Of a stretch of DNA of 64,000 nt, positions 63,489-64,000 are shown one piece after another (the first letter of the stretch is position 1; each line of letters starts with the position of its first letter). A program made the translations under genes and the position numbers. A model generated the notes under the pieces. It did not search any database. It was not told where the DNA came from and worked only from the letters and a program-made list of their open reading frames with translations. Source of the DNA: JAAURB01 sp049649525 (GTDB taxonomy: Bacteria; Cyanobacteriota; Cyanobacteriia; Cyanobacteriales; Microcoleaceae); NCBI GenBank assembly GCA_049649525.1, contig JBARZE010000050.1, positions 372,001 through 436,000 on the forward strand, read 5' to 3'.

Positions 63489-64000
63489 TTAAAATTGCCA
63501 CAACGTTAAGAGTAATATTAAACCGACACTTAAGGTAATAGTGAGAACATAAAATTGAGATTGACCCGAAATACTGTATTTCAATCCTTCTCCACTAAAA
63601 AGTGTGGCTAAGCCGAATCCATTAACCGCACCATCAATCACATAGCGATCTATCCAAGCACTTAAAACTGAAATTCGGTTCACCCAAAATACAACTGTAA
63701 TTTGATACAATCGATCAATATAAAAGTCATACGCGAATAGATCTTGTAATCCTTTCCAAGGTAATTTAACCGGTTTACCCACTACATCATAAAGATAAAG
63801 TGCGGCTCCAATTGCAACTCCAATTGCACCTGAAAGCACCAGTAAAGGGACTGCTGATTGTTCTAATATTGCCGCCCATCCTGTGGCTGGGGCTTCGACT
63901 AAAGGAGCGCTCCAGGTGAGTAACAGTTGCCATTGTTGCAACATCATCGGCACTAACAAGCTGACAATTGTTAGAGAAACCATCGGGACTGCCATGGGCC
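63489..64000 (-). CDS. ndhF: NDH-1 subunit NdhF (CO2-uptake type), 3' part
   Basis: Runs off the right edge; about 170 C-terminal residues are present. Membrane helices, the FAYDFYIDRLYQITVV segment and RYVIDGAVNGFGLATLF match the C-terminus of NdhF proteins. The next gene downstream is ndhD, 74 bp away. NdhF3/F4, NdhD3/D4 and Cup form the CO2-uptake complex module. Confidence 0.88.
   Translation of the reverse strand, partial: PMAVPMVSLTIVSLLVPMMLQQWQLLLTWSAPLVEAPATGWAAILEQSAVPLLVLSGAIGVAIGAALYLYDVVGKPVKLPWKGLQDLFAYDFYIDRLYQITVVFWVNRISVLSAWIDRYVIDGAVNGFGLATLFSGEGLKYSISGQSQFYVLTITLSVGLILLLTLWQF

Overview
The window is chromosomal DNA of a cyanobacterium, most likely a filamentous Oscillatoriales-type species (the genus is a guess). 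The evidence is petN (29 codons), an ndhF-ndhD-CO2 hydration gene set, FeSOD, an SLH-porin, a BioU-like enzyme, frequent HIP1 octamers (GCGATCGC), moderate-to-low GC and many degenerate short interspersed repeats. No phage, transposase, rRNA or CRISPR array is visible.

Layout. 1-3.6 kb: iron-related genes on the minus strand (5' part of a DUF1111 di-heme oxidoreductase, imelysin, SLH/OprB porin). 3.8-9.5 kb: protein kinase, SAM hydroxide adenosyltransferase, DUF3598 protein, thioredoxin, methyltransferase, and the conserved remA-gmk pair. 9.9-15.9 kb: a PEP-CTERM exported protein and two sensor kinases, with a dead fragment of the second kinase just upstream of it. 16-31 kb: mostly housekeeping genes (BioU-like, sodB, ftsY, PP2C phosphatase, argH, TspO-like, pyrE, aminopeptidase P) mixed with small conserved unknowns. 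30.8-39.8 kb: surface and secreted proteins, namely a DoxX-like membrane protein tightly linked to a 1,879-residue two-partner-secretion exoprotein, then a beta-helix/RTX protein. 40.1-45.7 kb: ssb, priA, a sugar nucleotidyltransferase, scpA. 45.9-47.5 kb: a GAF-LuxR regulator pseudogene and a sulfurtransferase. 50.7-55 kb: a second RTX protein and a tandem pair of GHL10 glycoside hydrolase-like proteins. 55.4-60.5 kb: petN, an HNH protein, a ribbon-helix-helix-like protein, an MMADHC homologue next to an ABC exporter, and Uma2. 60.7-64 kb: CO2-uptake NDH-1 genes (cup, ndhD, ndhF 3' part).

The standout is 47.6-50.5 kb on the minus strand. A protein built like Ro60 (alpha-helical region plus vWA domain with a MIDAS motif) lies downstream of five structured RNA units. 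All five share one architecture: an outer stem of different sequence in each unit but always paired, a conserved asymmetric internal loop, an inner AGCU-type stem followed by UUACAUAC, and a variable insert. In one unit the insert folds as a near-complete tRNA cloverleaf with anticodon UAA. A strong sigma70-type promoter and two small proteins with good ribosome binding sites complete the locus. I read it as a Ro/Y-RNA-type RNA quality-control locus with an expanded, partly tRNA-mimicking RNA set. The RNA pairing is seen directly in the sequence; the Ro assignment is from remembered family features; the function is inference.

Other points of note: two in-frame repeat insertions in the exoprotein gene, a 124-bp tandem duplication, a MITE-like segment flanked by 13-bp direct repeats, a 16-bp palindromic repeat family, and small genes (petN and a 33-codon membrane ORF) that are easy to miss.
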